64,000 nt of DNA from Calothrix sp. PCC 7716 (GTDB lineage: Bacteria > Cyanobacteriota > Cyanobacteriia > Cyanobacteriales > Nostocaceae), in the NCBI RefSeq assembly GCF_019977735.1, contig NZ_AP025018.1, positions 1,860,001-1,924,000 of the forward strand, in the 5' to 3' direction. Positions 35,008 to 44,191 of the stretch are shown piece by piece. Numbering within the stretch: the stretch's first letter is position 1; each line of letters starts with the position of its first letter. A program made the position numbers and the translations under genes. A model generated the notes under the pieces. That model was not told the origin of the DNA and did not search any database. It saw nothing but the letters and a program-made list of their open reading frames with translations.

Positions 35008-35122
35008 TCCCCCCAACCCCCCTTGATAAGGGGGGCTATAAATGTCTCTTTTCTGCTTAATAAGAGGAACTTAAAATGCCTCTTTTTCCCCCCCTTATTA
35101 AGGGGGGTTAGGGGGGATTTTA
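35008..35122. repeat. CCCCCCAACCCCCC-type inverted-repeat element
   Basis: GATCCCCCCAACCCCCCTTG at the left and GGGGGGTTAGGGGGGATTTT at the right, inverted, with two similar internal units (CTTTTCTGCTTAATAAGAGG and a CCCCTTATTAAGGGGG palindrome). The same design is at 19483 and 62598. It separates the broken AAA gene from the toxin-antitoxin pair. Confidence 0.8.
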
Positions 35123-35180
35123 ATAAAACTTGAATTGTAACGTTTCTATCTATATAGTTCAAAAGTAGTAACTGTAGTTA

Positions 35181-35675
35181 TCAAGATTGTAATATTTTTT
35201 TGATGTCTTTCATCAATAAAAAAAGATGTAGTGGGTCGGTTGGACTCGCTTCAAAATCGAACTTTTCATACCACGCGCGCGCTTCATCATCTTTGGCGTG
35301 AACAAGTAATGCTCTTATTCCTGCTATATCAGCAGCTTGATATGTACGCTTTAATGCATCTTTTAATAATCCTTTTCCTACGCCTTTTCCTTGTTCTTGC
35401 TTGGATACTGCCAAGCGAGCCAATATCATTACTGGTATAGGATGTTTTGCTAGTCCTTTAGTAACACGAGTCGGCGCCTCCGAGTGCATAACACTGCCAA
35501 CAGCTAAACTATAGTAGCCAATTACATCACCATTTCGACAACCTACATAAGTTTGGGCGCTATTAGACTGTTGGTTTTGTAAAGCATAACGCTGGAGAAA
35601 GCGGTTTAAATCCAAACTTCCACAGTCAAAGTCTTGGGTATTATGAGTAGAGGATAATTTTCCTATTGTTAACAC
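35181..35675 (-). CDS. GNAT toxin of TacT type
   Basis: This 164-residue protein has the fold and motif pattern of toxic GNATs: FDCGSLDLNRFLQRYALQNQ near the start, YYSLAVGSVMHSEAPTRV, PVMILARLAVSKQEQGKGVG for acetyl-CoA binding, and LLVHAKDDEARAWYEKFDFE. Such toxins acetylate the amino group of charged tRNAs and stop translation. The gene lies 15 bases after the DUF1778-type antitoxin gene on the same strand, the standard order for tacAT-like pairs. Assignment is from family resemblance and pairing. Confidence 0.85.
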   Translation of the reverse strand: MLTIGKLSSTHNTQDFDCGSLDLNRFLQRYALQNQQSNSAQTYVGCRNGDVIGYYSLAVGSVMHSEAPTRVTKGLAKHPIPVMILARLAVSKQEQGKGVGKGLLKDALKRTYQAADIAGIRALLVHAKDDEARAWYEKFDFEASPTDPLHLFLLMKDIKKILQS

Positions 35676-35690
35676 AACGCAAAATATAAC

Positions 35691-35969
35691 TTAATCAAAC
35701 ACACTTGGTTCTGTCAAAAGACGCTTTAAATTAAGCTTATCTTGTGTTGGACGGTCTAACGCTTCTTGAAAAGCTTGCCATTTTTCATCGTCCAATACAA
35801 ACAAAACACGGTTTGTCAAGGCTTCTGATGCCGCTATTAAACCATGTTCTAGCAAAAACTCGCTAACATTCTTGTGCGATGCGGATGCTGCCTGCTGCAA
35901 CAATTTTTTCACTGCGGGACTTGTGCGAATATCAATTCTTTCTGATTTAGGTTCAGACTGACTTTGCAT
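35691..35969 (-). CDS. DUF1778 antitoxin of TacA type
   Basis: From the ATG at 35969 the protein has 92 residues. RIDIRTSPAVKKLLQQAASA is a ribbon-helix-helix DNA-binding start, followed by KNVSEFLLEHGLIAASEAL. The C-terminal part (FVLDDEKWQAFQEALDRP) is the toxin-neutralising segment typical of TacA. The longer frame from 36014 adds 15 residues of low likelihood. It precedes the GNAT toxin and probably represses the shared operon. Confidence 0.85.
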   Translation of the reverse strand: MQSQSEPKSERIDIRTSPAVKKLLQQAASASHKNVSEFLLEHGLIAASEALTNRVLFVLDDEKWQAFQEALDRPTQDKLNLKRLLTEPSVFD

Positions 35970-36160
35970 TATATAGATGTTATCAATGTTTGTCTCCACA
36001 AATCCATTATACACACAATGTCACGACAATATTATTTATCCCGTAGGATAAGCATAATTTATCTCCGTAGGATAGGTGTCAAGTGAATGGTGTATTAATG
36101 GGTGGGTCTACAATAAGTGCTTGATGGTAATGCCCATTATTGTATTAACCCACCCTTACT

Positions 36161-36469
36161 TTAAACGCGCGCCAGCCATTTCTTCAAATCTGTAATGGAA
36201 TCAAAATCTAACAGCGCTTCGCTTAATTCTTCTAAACGTTGTGCATTCATACCTCGAATAAGTTCCTGCTGACTTGGACTTAAATCTCCAAGACGGCGTT
36301 GAAGTAGGCGTAGAAATACTTTTGCTGTTCCAGTTTGCTCACCTAGTTGCATACCTAGTTGCATACCTTCTTCCCTACCTTCTTCTCTACCTATCTCTAT
36401 ACCTTCCTCCTTACCCAGTACCTTGCCTTTTTCTATACCTTTTTCCATCCAGCTAGTGACAATTTCCAT
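36161..36469 (-). pseudogene. C-terminal remnant of an Rpn/DUF4351 nuclease-type protein
   Basis: The 102 residues are an N-terminal Glu/Gly-rich repeat stretch (KVLGKEEGIEIGREEGREEG, MQLGMQLGEQTGTA) followed by a DUF4351 tail: FLRLLQRRLGDLSPSQQELI, RLEELSEALLDFDSITDLKK. In full-length cyanobacterial proteins this tail follows a PD-(D/E)XK Rpn-family nuclease domain of about 200 residues. That domain is absent here, so the gene is truncated at its 5' end. It could be translated from MEIVTSW. Confidence 0.65.
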
Positions 36470-36699
36470 AACCAGCTCCTTCTTTTTTGGTCAATCATGA
36501 GTTTAATTCAACTTTTTGCAACCTGGATAGTACGTAATTATTAAACACAAAGTATTTGATATACTATTTATTTTATTAATTCTTAATAATTAAAATTATC
36601 TAGGCTGTGCATATTGGCGACCACTTCATTGAAAGATAACTTTATAAATAGCTTTTTTCATAAATATGGCAGAATTATATTAAAAAACCCGGTGCCAAG

Positions 36700-37078
36700 A
36701 TGCCACGTTCAATTCGAGTACGTCCAGAATGTATATCACAGGTAAAATCAGCACTACCCCGTAACGGTTATATCCGTCAAACTGATTTAGCGGAAAGTTT
36801 GCAAATCTCACAATCTACAGTTAGTAGTTTCCTTAATGGTAGACCTGTAGATTTTCTTAATTTTACTGAAATTTGCCGCGCGCTAGGACTCGAATGGCAG
36901 GATGTCGCTAATTTTTCTCTAGAAAATGAATATATAACACCCTCACAGCAGCAAAATACACAATATCAATTAGAACTACCAGAGGGTCAAGTTGAGTTAA
37001 ATTCGCCTTTTTATATCAACCGTCCTCCTGTAGAAACGCGCTGTTACGAAGAAATTAGAAAGCTTGGTTCTTTGATAC
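36700..37078 (+). pseudogene. HTH-AAA gene, 5' half, split by an IS element
   Basis: The first about 85 residues are an XRE-like HTH (RVRPECISQVKSALPRNGY, DLAESLQISQSTVSSFLNGR, FTEICRALGLEWQDVANF). Then comes NSPFYINRPPVETRCYEEIRK, the conserved junction to the AAA-like domain, ending in LGSLI at the insertion. The frame runs into the IS and stops at 37095. Joined to 39029-39933 it makes a 427-residue protein with an intact Walker A. In such proteins the HTH precedes an ATPase of unknown signalling role. Confidence 0.9.
37067..37078. repeat. target-site duplication, left copy
   Basis: GTTCTTTGATAC directly before the left IS end. The identical 12 bases follow the right IS end at 39017-39028. 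Confidence 0.9.
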
Positions 37079-39016
37079 CAGCCCAGTCAAGGTGACGTTA
37101 GAGGAGGAAGATGGTTGTCAATAATGGGGATATATTATCAATAATTTTTTGAGCTTATTCAGAATAAATTAAATTAAATATTCGCAAAAAGAGATGTAAC
37201 AGAAAAACTAAGTGGATGAGATATTTTTATGACGAAAATATAAATAATTAGACAGATGATTATAACCATCCTTTTGACTATTAGATAGTTTCAAAACTTT
37301 ATTTAAATATGAAAATTAATTGTGTTTTACAACTATGAGGAATCGAAAAGATTACTTTTATTACTGCGATGTCTTCTTGCTCTTATTCTTACTCTTGCTC
37401 TTTTTTTCTTCAAGAAGACGAGCCGTTGAAACATGGGGATGTTTAGGGTCGTAACGCGGTTTTGGTTTTTTCTCCTTTGGTTTTCTTGGAGATGAGGTAA
37501 AAGCTGATAGGTTTACAAACCTTGCCCAGTCCTGTAGTAGTTGTGAAAATTCTGTTAAGCTTATGTCTCCTAATCTCTCCCATTCTACATCTGGTAAAGC
37601 TATCATCATACCTTTATAAGTACCTTCCACCGCTGCTGAAAGATAGTAAGAAGATAATTTACCTTCGATTTTATCTACCCCGTGAACACTTGATAAAATA
37701 ACTTTTAAACAAGCAAATAAATTATAAGCAACCAGCGCCATACAAAAGGAAAATAAAGCTGCTCTGGGATAGCCTAAAGTTTTAATCTCACAATGAAAAG
37801 TCTGTGTAACAACCTGAAATAAAGTTTCTACTCGCCAGCGTTTTCGATACAGTTGTGATACTAAAATTGAATCGGCATGAGATGAAGGTATATTTGTTAA
37901 TATAGCTATTTCTGTCTCTCCATCACGAGTAGGTTTTTCTAATTTTACAACGATACGACGACAGTTCAGCTTGATACCAGAATACTCTAAAACAACATTT
38001 TGATAAAATACTTCTCCCCCATCGGTTTGTCCCTGGTAAATAAGTTCATTTATTGGTTGCCAAGGCAAACTTTTATGTTGGCGAATTATAAAACTTCCTC
38101 CCTTGAAAATAATCCCAAATAGAAATTCTTGTGTGCAGAAATTCCTATCACCAATCCACAAATCTTTAGCTTCGACTGTCTCTAAAACTTCGGGTAATAA
38201 GGAACGCTCTTGAGCATGTCCATCTTCACACGGAAATACATCGGTAACTATCCCCAAATCTGCTGATAATACAGCTATGGATTTGCCTGGTAAAGCTCCT
38301 GCTCCTATATTTTGTAGTACACCTAAACGATGTTCCGTAGCCCCCAAAGCATTACCGTCTAAAATTTTGACTTTGTAATTGGGTAATAAGCTTGGGATAC
38401 TAATACCAACTGTATTTATTATTACTTCTAACTTTGATGCTGTATCTCTTACCAATGCTTGACTGACATCTGGCTCAAGACGATTAAGCTTGTCATAAAC
38501 TGCTGTTTTTGACACTCCAATGGAAGTAGCCATCTCCTTGTATACTGAGCTGATACTTTGGCTAGTACTGCATACAACTTCGGTCATCATTTTTACCAAA
38601 GTTGAAAATAGCAATTCTCTTGTGTAACCTGTTTGAGCAGTTCGATTAAACAAATCATCAAGTTCGTTGTCCACCAACACGACTTCCATCATCGCTCGAA
38701 TGATTACTGTGATAGGACTTTTTTCTACAAAACGTTCAAAGATTGGTGAAAGCCACATAATCTGGGTTGGTAGCAAATTTGCTACAAATAAATAATAATT
38801 ACTCTCAACAATCATAATCACAAATGGCGCCCTTTTTTCAGCCTCACTTACCGATTCGACACCCAAAATCACTATAAAGATGGCTAAAAAATCATCTTTT
38901 TTGGTGTTATTATTAGTAATTGTGGTATTTGTAAAAATTAATTTCTATACATATTTCTTGTAAAGTCTTGTTATTACAGCCTTTCAGGAGTTATTTATAT
39001 AACCTTGACTGGGCTG
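37079..39016. mobile_element. IS4-family insertion sequence, complete (1938 bp)
   Basis: The left end CAGCCCAGTCAAGGT (37079-37093) and the right end ACCTTGACTGGGCTG (39002-39016) are perfect 15-bp inverted repeats. The 12-bp direct repeats GTTCTTTGATAC flank them. One transposase gene fills most of the element on the minus strand. The noncoding left 270 bases include an AT-rich stretch. TSD length and transposase type fit the IS4 family. Perfect ends and duplications suggest a recent insertion. Confidence 0.93.
37361..38872 (-). CDS. IS4-family DDE transposase
   Basis: This 503-residue transposase has the DDE triad in YKVKILDGNALG, DLWIGDRNFCTQEF and the IS4 signature YRKRWRVETLFQVVTQTFHC (Y-2-R-3-E-6-K). 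Its N-terminal region (MEVVLVDNELDDLFNRTAQ, SVYKEMATSIGVSKTAVYDK) is a DNA-binding segment, and the C-terminal tail is Lys-rich. The frame is open throughout, so it may be active. The start may be an internal ATG (MWLSPIFERF); the first 38 residues are less conserved-looking. Confidence 0.92.
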   Translation of the reverse strand: MILGVESVSEAEKRAPFVIMIVESNYYLFVANLLPTQIMWLSPIFERFVEKSPITVIIRAMMEVVLVDNELDDLFNRTAQTGYTRELLFSTLVKMMTEVVCSTSQSISSVYKEMATSIGVSKTAVYDKLNRLEPDVSQALVRDTASKLEVIINTVGISIPSLLPNYKVKILDGNALGATEHRLGVLQNIGAGALPGKSIAVLSADLGIVTDVFPCEDGHAQERSLLPEVLETVEAKDLWIGDRNFCTQEFLFGIIFKGGSFIIRQHKSLPWQPINELIYQGQTDGGEVFYQNVVLEYSGIKLNCRRIVVKLEKPTRDGETEIAILTNIPSSHADSILVSQLYRKRWRVETLFQVVTQTFHCEIKTLGYPRAALFSFCMALVAYNLFACLKVILSSVHGVDKIEGKLSSYYLSAAVEGTYKGMMIALPDVEWERLGDISLTEFSQLLQDWARFVNLSAFTSSPRKPKEKKPKPRYDPKHPHVSTARLLEEKKSKSKNKSKKTSQ

Positions 39017-39028
39017 GTTCTTTGATAC
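39017..39028. repeat. target-site duplication, right copy
   Basis: GTTCTTTGATAC directly after the right IS end, identical to 37067-37078. Confidence 0.9.
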
Positions 39029-39933
39029 GCATAAAGGCGCCTAGACAAATGGGTAAAACGTCTTTAATGGCAAGAATTATTAATGAATCGCAATCTCATG
39101 ATAGTTATGCTGTAACGTTAGACTTTCAACTTGCTTCACAACAAATTTTGACTAGTGCTGATAAATTTCTGCGATGGTTCTGTGCGAGTGTTGCTAAAAG
39201 TGTGAATATTCAAAATCAGTTAGATAATTATTGGGATTTAGCTGGTATCTTGGGTAGTAATATGGCTTGTAAGGCTTATTTTGAAGAGTATTTGCTTCCA
39301 AGTTTGGATAAACCATTGACTTTGGGTTTAGATGAAGTTGATAGGGTTTTTGAATATCCAGATATATATAGAGATTTTTTTGGGCTGTTACGCGCGCTGC
39401 ATGAAGAAGCTAAACGTCGAGATATTTGGAAAAAGTTACGGTTGATAATAGTTCACTCAACCGAAGTTTACGTACCTTTGGACATTAACCAATCTCCTTT
39501 TAATGTGGGTTTACCAATTGAGTTACCAGAATTTACCCATGAACAAATATTAGAGCTAGCACGGCGCCATCAACTTCAATGGGGTAATACTGAAGTAGAA
39601 CAGTTAAGCTCTATGATAGGGGGACATCCGTTTTTAGTTCGCCTTGCCCTTTATTATATAGCGCGCGGTGATGTTGACTTAGAGCAAGTTTTGCAAACAG
39701 CCGCAACAGATGCAGGAATTTATAAAGATTATTTACGGCGCCAGTTACTTATTCTTACTGAGCAACCAGAGTTATTAGCAGCGATGAAACAAGTCGCAAC
39801 CGCATCAAATTACGTCAAATTACCTAGTTTGATTAAGTTTAAACTGCATAGCCTTGGTTTAGTACAAATGCTAGAAGATGAAGTGGCGCCGAGATGTCAA
39901 CTGCACCGTCTATATTTTTCCATTGTTGCGTAA
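39029..39933 (+). pseudogene. HTH-AAA gene, 3' half, split by the IS
   Basis: The segment continues the reading frame of 36700-37078: RIKAPRQMGKTSLMARIINE is Walker A, KPLTLGLDEVDRVFEYPDI is Walker B, and LRLIIVHSTEVYVPLDINQS and GGHPFLVRLALYYIARGD are typical AAA-like (cyanobacterial AAA-35) features. It ends in LVQMLEDEVAPRCQLHRLYF. A minor in-frame start inside the IS (38968) makes a 321-residue ORF, so the C-terminal half could in principle be expressed from the IS end. The combined protein would be 427 residues. Confidence 0.9.
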
Positions 39934-40074
39934 AAATGTTATATATTCTCTGATAATAGTTAATAAAATACGTATCTTCACTCAACTATATTGCAAATTA
40001 AATAAATACAATTTTAACAAAACTCAGTTTAATCTTTCAGGAACTTTTCAACAAAAAAGTCTCCAAAATTTTAT

Positions 40075-40136
40075 TGTGGGGTAGGCATCCTTGCCTGCCT
40101 AAATATAGGAACGGGCAAGGATGCCCATTCCACAAG
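40075..40136. repeat. REP-like inverted pair
   Basis: TTGTGGGGTAGGCATCCTTG and the inverse ACGGGCAAGGATGCCCATTC with CCACAAGC. It lies between the split AAA gene and capA. The rest of 39934-40225 is AT-rich without a gene. Confidence 0.8.
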
Positions 40137-40225
40137 CAGTTGTTCATTATTCCGGAAAACAACAAATCACGGGTGTTTTAATAATTACAGACTATTGGGA
40201 AGCTTGGCTATAGCTGCGTATATCT

Positions 40226-41353
40226 ATGACTTTTTTTAAACAAAATTATTTTATTCACTTGACAGGTTTAGCTGTTATTTCACTGCTAACTTCATCATTT
40301 ACCGTCTCTAATAGTTCTAACATCAACAACAAAAAACCATTAGAAAAGGTTGAAGATAAGTATATAACAATCAAAGCTGTGGGAGATATTGTCGCAGGAA
40401 CAAATTTTCCTGATTACCGTCTTCCTAGAAATCCTAACCAGCTTTTTCCTAAACCAGTTAGAGATAAGCTGAAAAATTCAGATATTCTATTTGGTAACTA
40501 CGAAAGTACTTTAACGAACCATCCTTACACTACCAAAGATACAACAAAAGGAGCGGTGTTTGCTTTCCGTTCTCCACCAGAATATGCAAGTTTGTTTTCG
40601 CAAGTTGGCTTTGATGTAATGAGTGTTGCCAATAACCACGCGATGGACTTTGGAAAAAAAGGGTTTTCTGATACAGTTAATAATTTAAATGCTGCTGGGG
40701 TCAAAACGGTAGGCGCCAAAAATCAGATTCTTTACACTAAAGTCAAGAACATTCCTGTTGCTTGGATAGGATTTTGTTTTTACGAGTACTGTAATACAGT
40801 TCAAGATATTCAAAAAGCCAAAGCACTCGTTAACCAAGCAAGACAAAAAGCCAAGATAGTTATTATATCAATGCACGTTGGCGCCGAAGGTAGTGATGCA
40901 CTCCAAGTTCGTAATGCAACCGAATATTTTTATGGAGAAAACCGAGGTAATTCTATATTATTCGCTCGTAGTATGGTAGATGCAGGCGCCGATTTAATTT
41001 TGGGTCACGGTCCACACGTTCCGCGCGCAATGGAAGTATACAAAGGTAAACTCATTGCATACTCCCTAGGTAACTTCCTAGGATATAAAACATTTTCTAC
41101 CACTGCCGAAAAAGGAGATTCTTTAGTTCTCGAAGCCAAAATCAACCAAGACGGTGATTTTGTATCTGGTAAAATTGATTCAATTCGATTAGATAAAACT
41201 GGAATTCCCCAGGTTGATAAGTACGGGCAAACTATTGATTTAGTTAGGTCTTTGACAAAACGCAGTTTCCCTAATACTAAAATAAGCATTAGCCAGAAAG
41301 GAGAAATTAGTTTTTCTGGGCAAGACGTTGCTCGCAAGAAAAAATTAAATTAA
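40226..41353 (+). CDS. CapA-family (PgsA-like) metallophosphatase-fold protein
   Basis: This 375-residue protein has an N-terminal hydrophobic segment (FIHLTGLAVISLLTSSFTV) acting as signal or anchor. Family signatures include KAVGDIVAGTNFPDYRLPRN, ILFGNYESTLT, DVMSVANNHAMDFGKKGF, VIISMHVGAEGS and LGHGPHVPRAMEVYKGKL plus IAYSLGNFLGYKT. These are the metal-ligand motifs of the calcineurin-like CapA fold. Members support poly-gamma-glutamate or capsule formation in some bacteria, with no partner capB/capC genes here, so its role in this organism is open. Confidence 0.88.
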   Translation: MTFFKQNYFIHLTGLAVISLLTSSFTVSNSSNINNKKPLEKVEDKYITIKAVGDIVAGTNFPDYRLPRNPNQLFPKPVRDKLKNSDILFGNYESTLTNHPYTTKDTTKGAVFAFRSPPEYASLFSQVGFDVMSVANNHAMDFGKKGFSDTVNNLNAAGVKTVGAKNQILYTKVKNIPVAWIGFCFYEYCNTVQDIQKAKALVNQARQKAKIVIISMHVGAEGSDALQVRNATEYFYGENRGNSILFARSMVDAGADLILGHGPHVPRAMEVYKGKLIAYSLGNFLGYKTFSTTAEKGDSLVLEAKINQDGDFVSGKIDSIRLDKTGIPQVDKYGQTIDLVRSLTKRSFPNTKISISQKGEISFSGQDVARKKKLN

Positions 41354-41420
41354 CAGAAGGGAATGCAAAGCTGCAAGTCCATTTGTGATACAAAAGTATT
41401 ATTTGTATCGGCGCCACTCG

Positions 41421-41681
41421 CTACTTCTCCAAAGCTTGCTTGCCTTTAGGAGTCAATTCATAACATCGGCGCCTTTTTCCTCCCTGAAATTCTTCCTCCA
41501 CCCACCAGGAGGAAATAAACTCGTTTTTCTCTAACCACTCAAGATTAGGATAAAGACTCCTAATGGTGAAATCAGAATTATAAAGTTTGTTAAATTCTTC
41601 TTCAATCTTTAAGCCATAAAGCGGTTTTTCAACTAAAGATTTTAATAGAAGCATGTCTATTTTGTTTAGTTTTTTACTCAT
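41421..41681 (-). CDS. PadR-like winged-helix regulator
   Basis: This 86-residue protein has a single winged helix-turn-helix: MLLLKSLVEKPLYGLKIEEE is the first helix pair, FTIRSLYPNLEWLEKNEFI the recognition helix with the S-L-Y-P pattern, and GGKRRRCYELTPKGKQAL the wing. It lacks the C-terminal dimerisation helix of larger PadR proteins, as in the short subfamily. A small regulator; target and ligand are unknown. Confidence 0.75.
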   Translation of the reverse strand: MSKKLNKIDMLLLKSLVEKPLYGLKIEEEFNKLYNSDFTIRSLYPNLEWLEKNEFISSWWVEEEFQGGKRRRCYELTPKGKQALEK

Positions 41682-41874
41682 TCTGTGTCTTAATAAATAT
41701 CACTCAGTAATACATAATAGCAGTGCTGGTATTCTGAACGGGCGAGGACGCCTATGCTACAACCATCCGTTACATCCGTTGCCAGGTTCGGCTATCTGGT
41801 AGTTAAAAATTCAGCCATAATCGCTACATTATAAGGATAATCAATTTTTACAGGCTTCGTCTCACACAAATTCT

Positions 41875-43980
41875 ATGAGTACAGCGACCATATCGAGTAA
41901 TCCTTTATTAAAAGGTTCCGGTTTACCCCCCTTCTCAGAAATTAAACCAGAGCATGTAGTACCAGCGGTAACTGAGTTGATAACCGAACTAGATGCGGAA
42001 CTTATTAAGCTAGAAAGTAACGTACAGCCAACTTGGAGCGGTTTAGTTGAACCATTGGAAAAAATTTCTGAACGTCTGTACTGGACTTGGGGCGCCGTAA
42101 GTCACCTTATGGGTGTAAAAAATAGTAATGAGTTGCGCGAAGCTTATGAAACAGTTCAACCAAAAGTAGTACAGTTTTCTAACAAACTCAGCCAAAGTCA
42201 ACCTGTTTACAACGCTTTCAAATCTCTACGCAATAGTGATACATGGGCAACGCTTGAACCTGCTCAAAAGCGTATTGTTGACTCTGCTATTCGTGATGCT
42301 GAACTATCGGGTATTGGTTTGGAAGCTGAAGCACGCGAACGTTTTAATGCTATTCAAATGGAGTTAGCGGAACTTTCGACTAAGTTTTCTAACCATGTGC
42401 TTGATGCGACTAAAGCTTTTAGTTTGAAGTTGACAAGCAAAGATGAAATACAAGGTTTACCACCAAGTTTAGTAAGTCTTGCTGCCCAAGCTGCGCGCGC
42501 TACGGGTGAAGAAAATGCTACACCAGATTCGGGTCCTTGGGTAATTACGCTTGACTCTCCTAGCTTTGGCCCTTTTTTACAGCACAGTACTCGTCGTGAT
42601 TTGCGCTCCAAAGTATATAAAGCGTTTTTAACACGCGCGTCTTCGGGTGAGTTAGATAATAATCCTCTGATTGAGCGTATTTTAGAATTGCGTCAAGAAC
42701 TTGCACAGTTACTGAATTATAAGAATTATGCCGAGGTTAGCTTAAAGAGCAAAATGGCGCCAAGCGTTGAAGCTGTACAAAAGTTACTCGAAGAACTACG
42801 CGCAGCTTCTTATGATGCAGCAGTCAAAGAGTTAGAAGAACTAAAAGAATTTGCAGCGTCAAAAGGCGCCCCTGAAGCATCAGACTTTAAACACTGGGAT
42901 GTTAGTTTTTGGGCAGAACGTCAACGTGAAGCTAAATTTGATTTTACAGCAGAAGAATTACGTCCTTACTTCCCACTACCTCAAGTTCTTGATGGTTTGT
43001 TTGGGTTAGTACAAAGATTATTTGGTGTTACTGTTACTCCTGTTGATGGACAAGCACCCGTTTGGCATCCTGATGTTCGCTACTTCCAAATATCTGATGA
43101 TACAGGTTCCCCTATTGCTTACTTCTATCTTGACCCATATAGTCGTCCTGCTGAAAAACGTGGTGGCGCCTGGATGGATACTTGTATTAACCGGGCAAAG
43201 ATAACCCAAAATGGTACAAGCACAACTCGTTTACCTGTAGCGTATTTGGTATGTAACCAAACTCCACCTATTGATGGTCAACCCAGCTTAATGACATTCA
43301 ACGAAGTCGAAACTTTATTCCACGAGTTTGGACACGGTTTGCACCACATGCTTACAAAAGTAGATTATGTAAGTGCAGCAGGTATCAACAACGTTGAATG
43401 GGATGCCGTGGAACTACCCAGCCAATTTATGGAAAACTGGTGTTACGAGCGTCCAACATTGTTTGGCATGGCGAAACATTATGAAACAGGTGAAACATTA
43501 CCCGAACATTACTTCCAAAAGCTACTCGCTGCTAAAAACTACATGAGCGGTACAGCAACATTGCGTCAAGTTCACTTTAGCTTAGTAGACTTAGAACTTC
43601 ACAACAGCTATCAACCAGGTGGTGAAGAAAAAGCCTCAGACCTCCGCGCGCGTATTGCCAAAACAACCACAGTTATTCCACCCTTACCAGAAGACGCATT
43701 TTTATGTGCCTTCGGTCACATCTTCGCAGGTGGATATGCATCTGGTTACTACAGCTATAAATGGGCAGAAGTATTAAGTGCCGATGCTTTCGCCGCATTT
43801 GAAGAAGCAGGCTTAGAAAATGAAGCAGCAGTAAAAGATACAGGAAAACGCTACCGCGAAACTGTACTCGCATTAGGTGGAAGCAAACACCCAATGGAAG
43901 TCTTCAAAAACTTCAGAGGACGCGAACCAAGCACCGAACCCTTACTTCGTCATAACGGGTTGGCATCTTCTTCAGCCTAA
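41875..43980 (+). CDS. prlC: M3-family oligopeptidase (oligopeptidase A type)
   Basis: This 701-residue soluble zinc metallopeptidase has the HExxH motif in LFHEFGHGLHHMLTK (residues about 483-487) and the third ligand Glu in NNVEWDAVELPSQFMENW. Surrounding conserved stretches are GGAWMDTCINRAK, LMTFNEVETLFHEFG and the C-terminal GHIFAGGYASGYYSYKWAEV. It degrades short peptides from proteolysis and signal peptides in the cytosol. Length matches oligopeptidase A (about 680). The gene is isolated and well preserved. Confidence 0.93.
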   Translation: MSTATISSNPLLKGSGLPPFSEIKPEHVVPAVTELITELDAELIKLESNVQPTWSGLVEPLEKISERLYWTWGAVSHLMGVKNSNELREAYETVQPKVVQFSNKLSQSQPVYNAFKSLRNSDTWATLEPAQKRIVDSAIRDAELSGIGLEAEARERFNAIQMELAELSTKFSNHVLDATKAFSLKLTSKDEIQGLPPSLVSLAAQAARATGEENATPDSGPWVITLDSPSFGPFLQHSTRRDLRSKVYKAFLTRASSGELDNNPLIERILELRQELAQLLNYKNYAEVSLKSKMAPSVEAVQKLLEELRAASYDAAVKELEELKEFAASKGAPEASDFKHWDVSFWAERQREAKFDFTAEELRPYFPLPQVLDGLFGLVQRLFGVTVTPVDGQAPVWHPDVRYFQISDDTGSPIAYFYLDPYSRPAEKRGGAWMDTCINRAKITQNGTSTTRLPVAYLVCNQTPPIDGQPSLMTFNEVETLFHEFGHGLHHMLTKVDYVSAAGINNVEWDAVELPSQFMENWCYERPTLFGMAKHYETGETLPEHYFQKLLAAKNYMSGTATLRQVHFSLVDLELHNSYQPGGEEKASDLRARIAKTTTVIPPLPEDAFLCAFGHIFAGGYASGYYSYKWAEVLSADAFAAFEEAGLENEAAVKDTGKRYRETVLALGGSKHPMEVFKNFRGREPSTEPLLRHNGLASSSA

Positions 43981-43994
43981 AAACCTCAAAGCAC

Positions 43995-44066
43995 AAAATC
44001 TTGTACAAAATCTTGTGCAACATCTTGTGCAACATCTTGTGCAAAATCTTGTGCAAAATCTTGTGG
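43995..44066. repeat. 12-base tandem repeat, six units
   Basis: Six head-to-tail copies of AAAATCTTGTGC (with AACATCTTGTGC variants) just after the oligopeptidase stop. The last copy, AAAATCTTGTGG, runs straight into a REP-like arm (GAACGGGCATCC...), so the unit looks like an amplified copy of the arm's own start. Confidence 0.9.
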
Positions 44067-44086
44067 AACGGGCATCCTTGCCCGTC
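44061..44086. repeat. REP-like arm (single)
   Basis: TTGTGGAACGGGCATCCTTG CCCGTC is a member of the family at 29054 and 32871. It follows the tandem repeat and precedes the subtilase gene end. Confidence 0.8.
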
Positions 44087-44191
44087 CCACTCAAATTAAT
44101 TTATAAAACACTCTGCTAAGTTGAAACAGACTTGGCAATTTTAGCAAGAAGCCTTAGCGCATGACATAGGTGGAGTTATGGCATTAAAATT

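Noticed and set aside
36274-36544. Plus-strand hydrophobic frames rich in Leu, Pro and Tyr
   Set aside because: They are antisense to the Glu/Gly-rich repeats of the DUF4351 fragment, which produce hydrophobic codons on the other strand.
43995-44066. Possible CRISPR-like or iteron array after the oligopeptidase gene
   Set aside because: Twelve-base units with no spacers, no Rep gene or origin features nearby; best explained by slippage from a REP arm.
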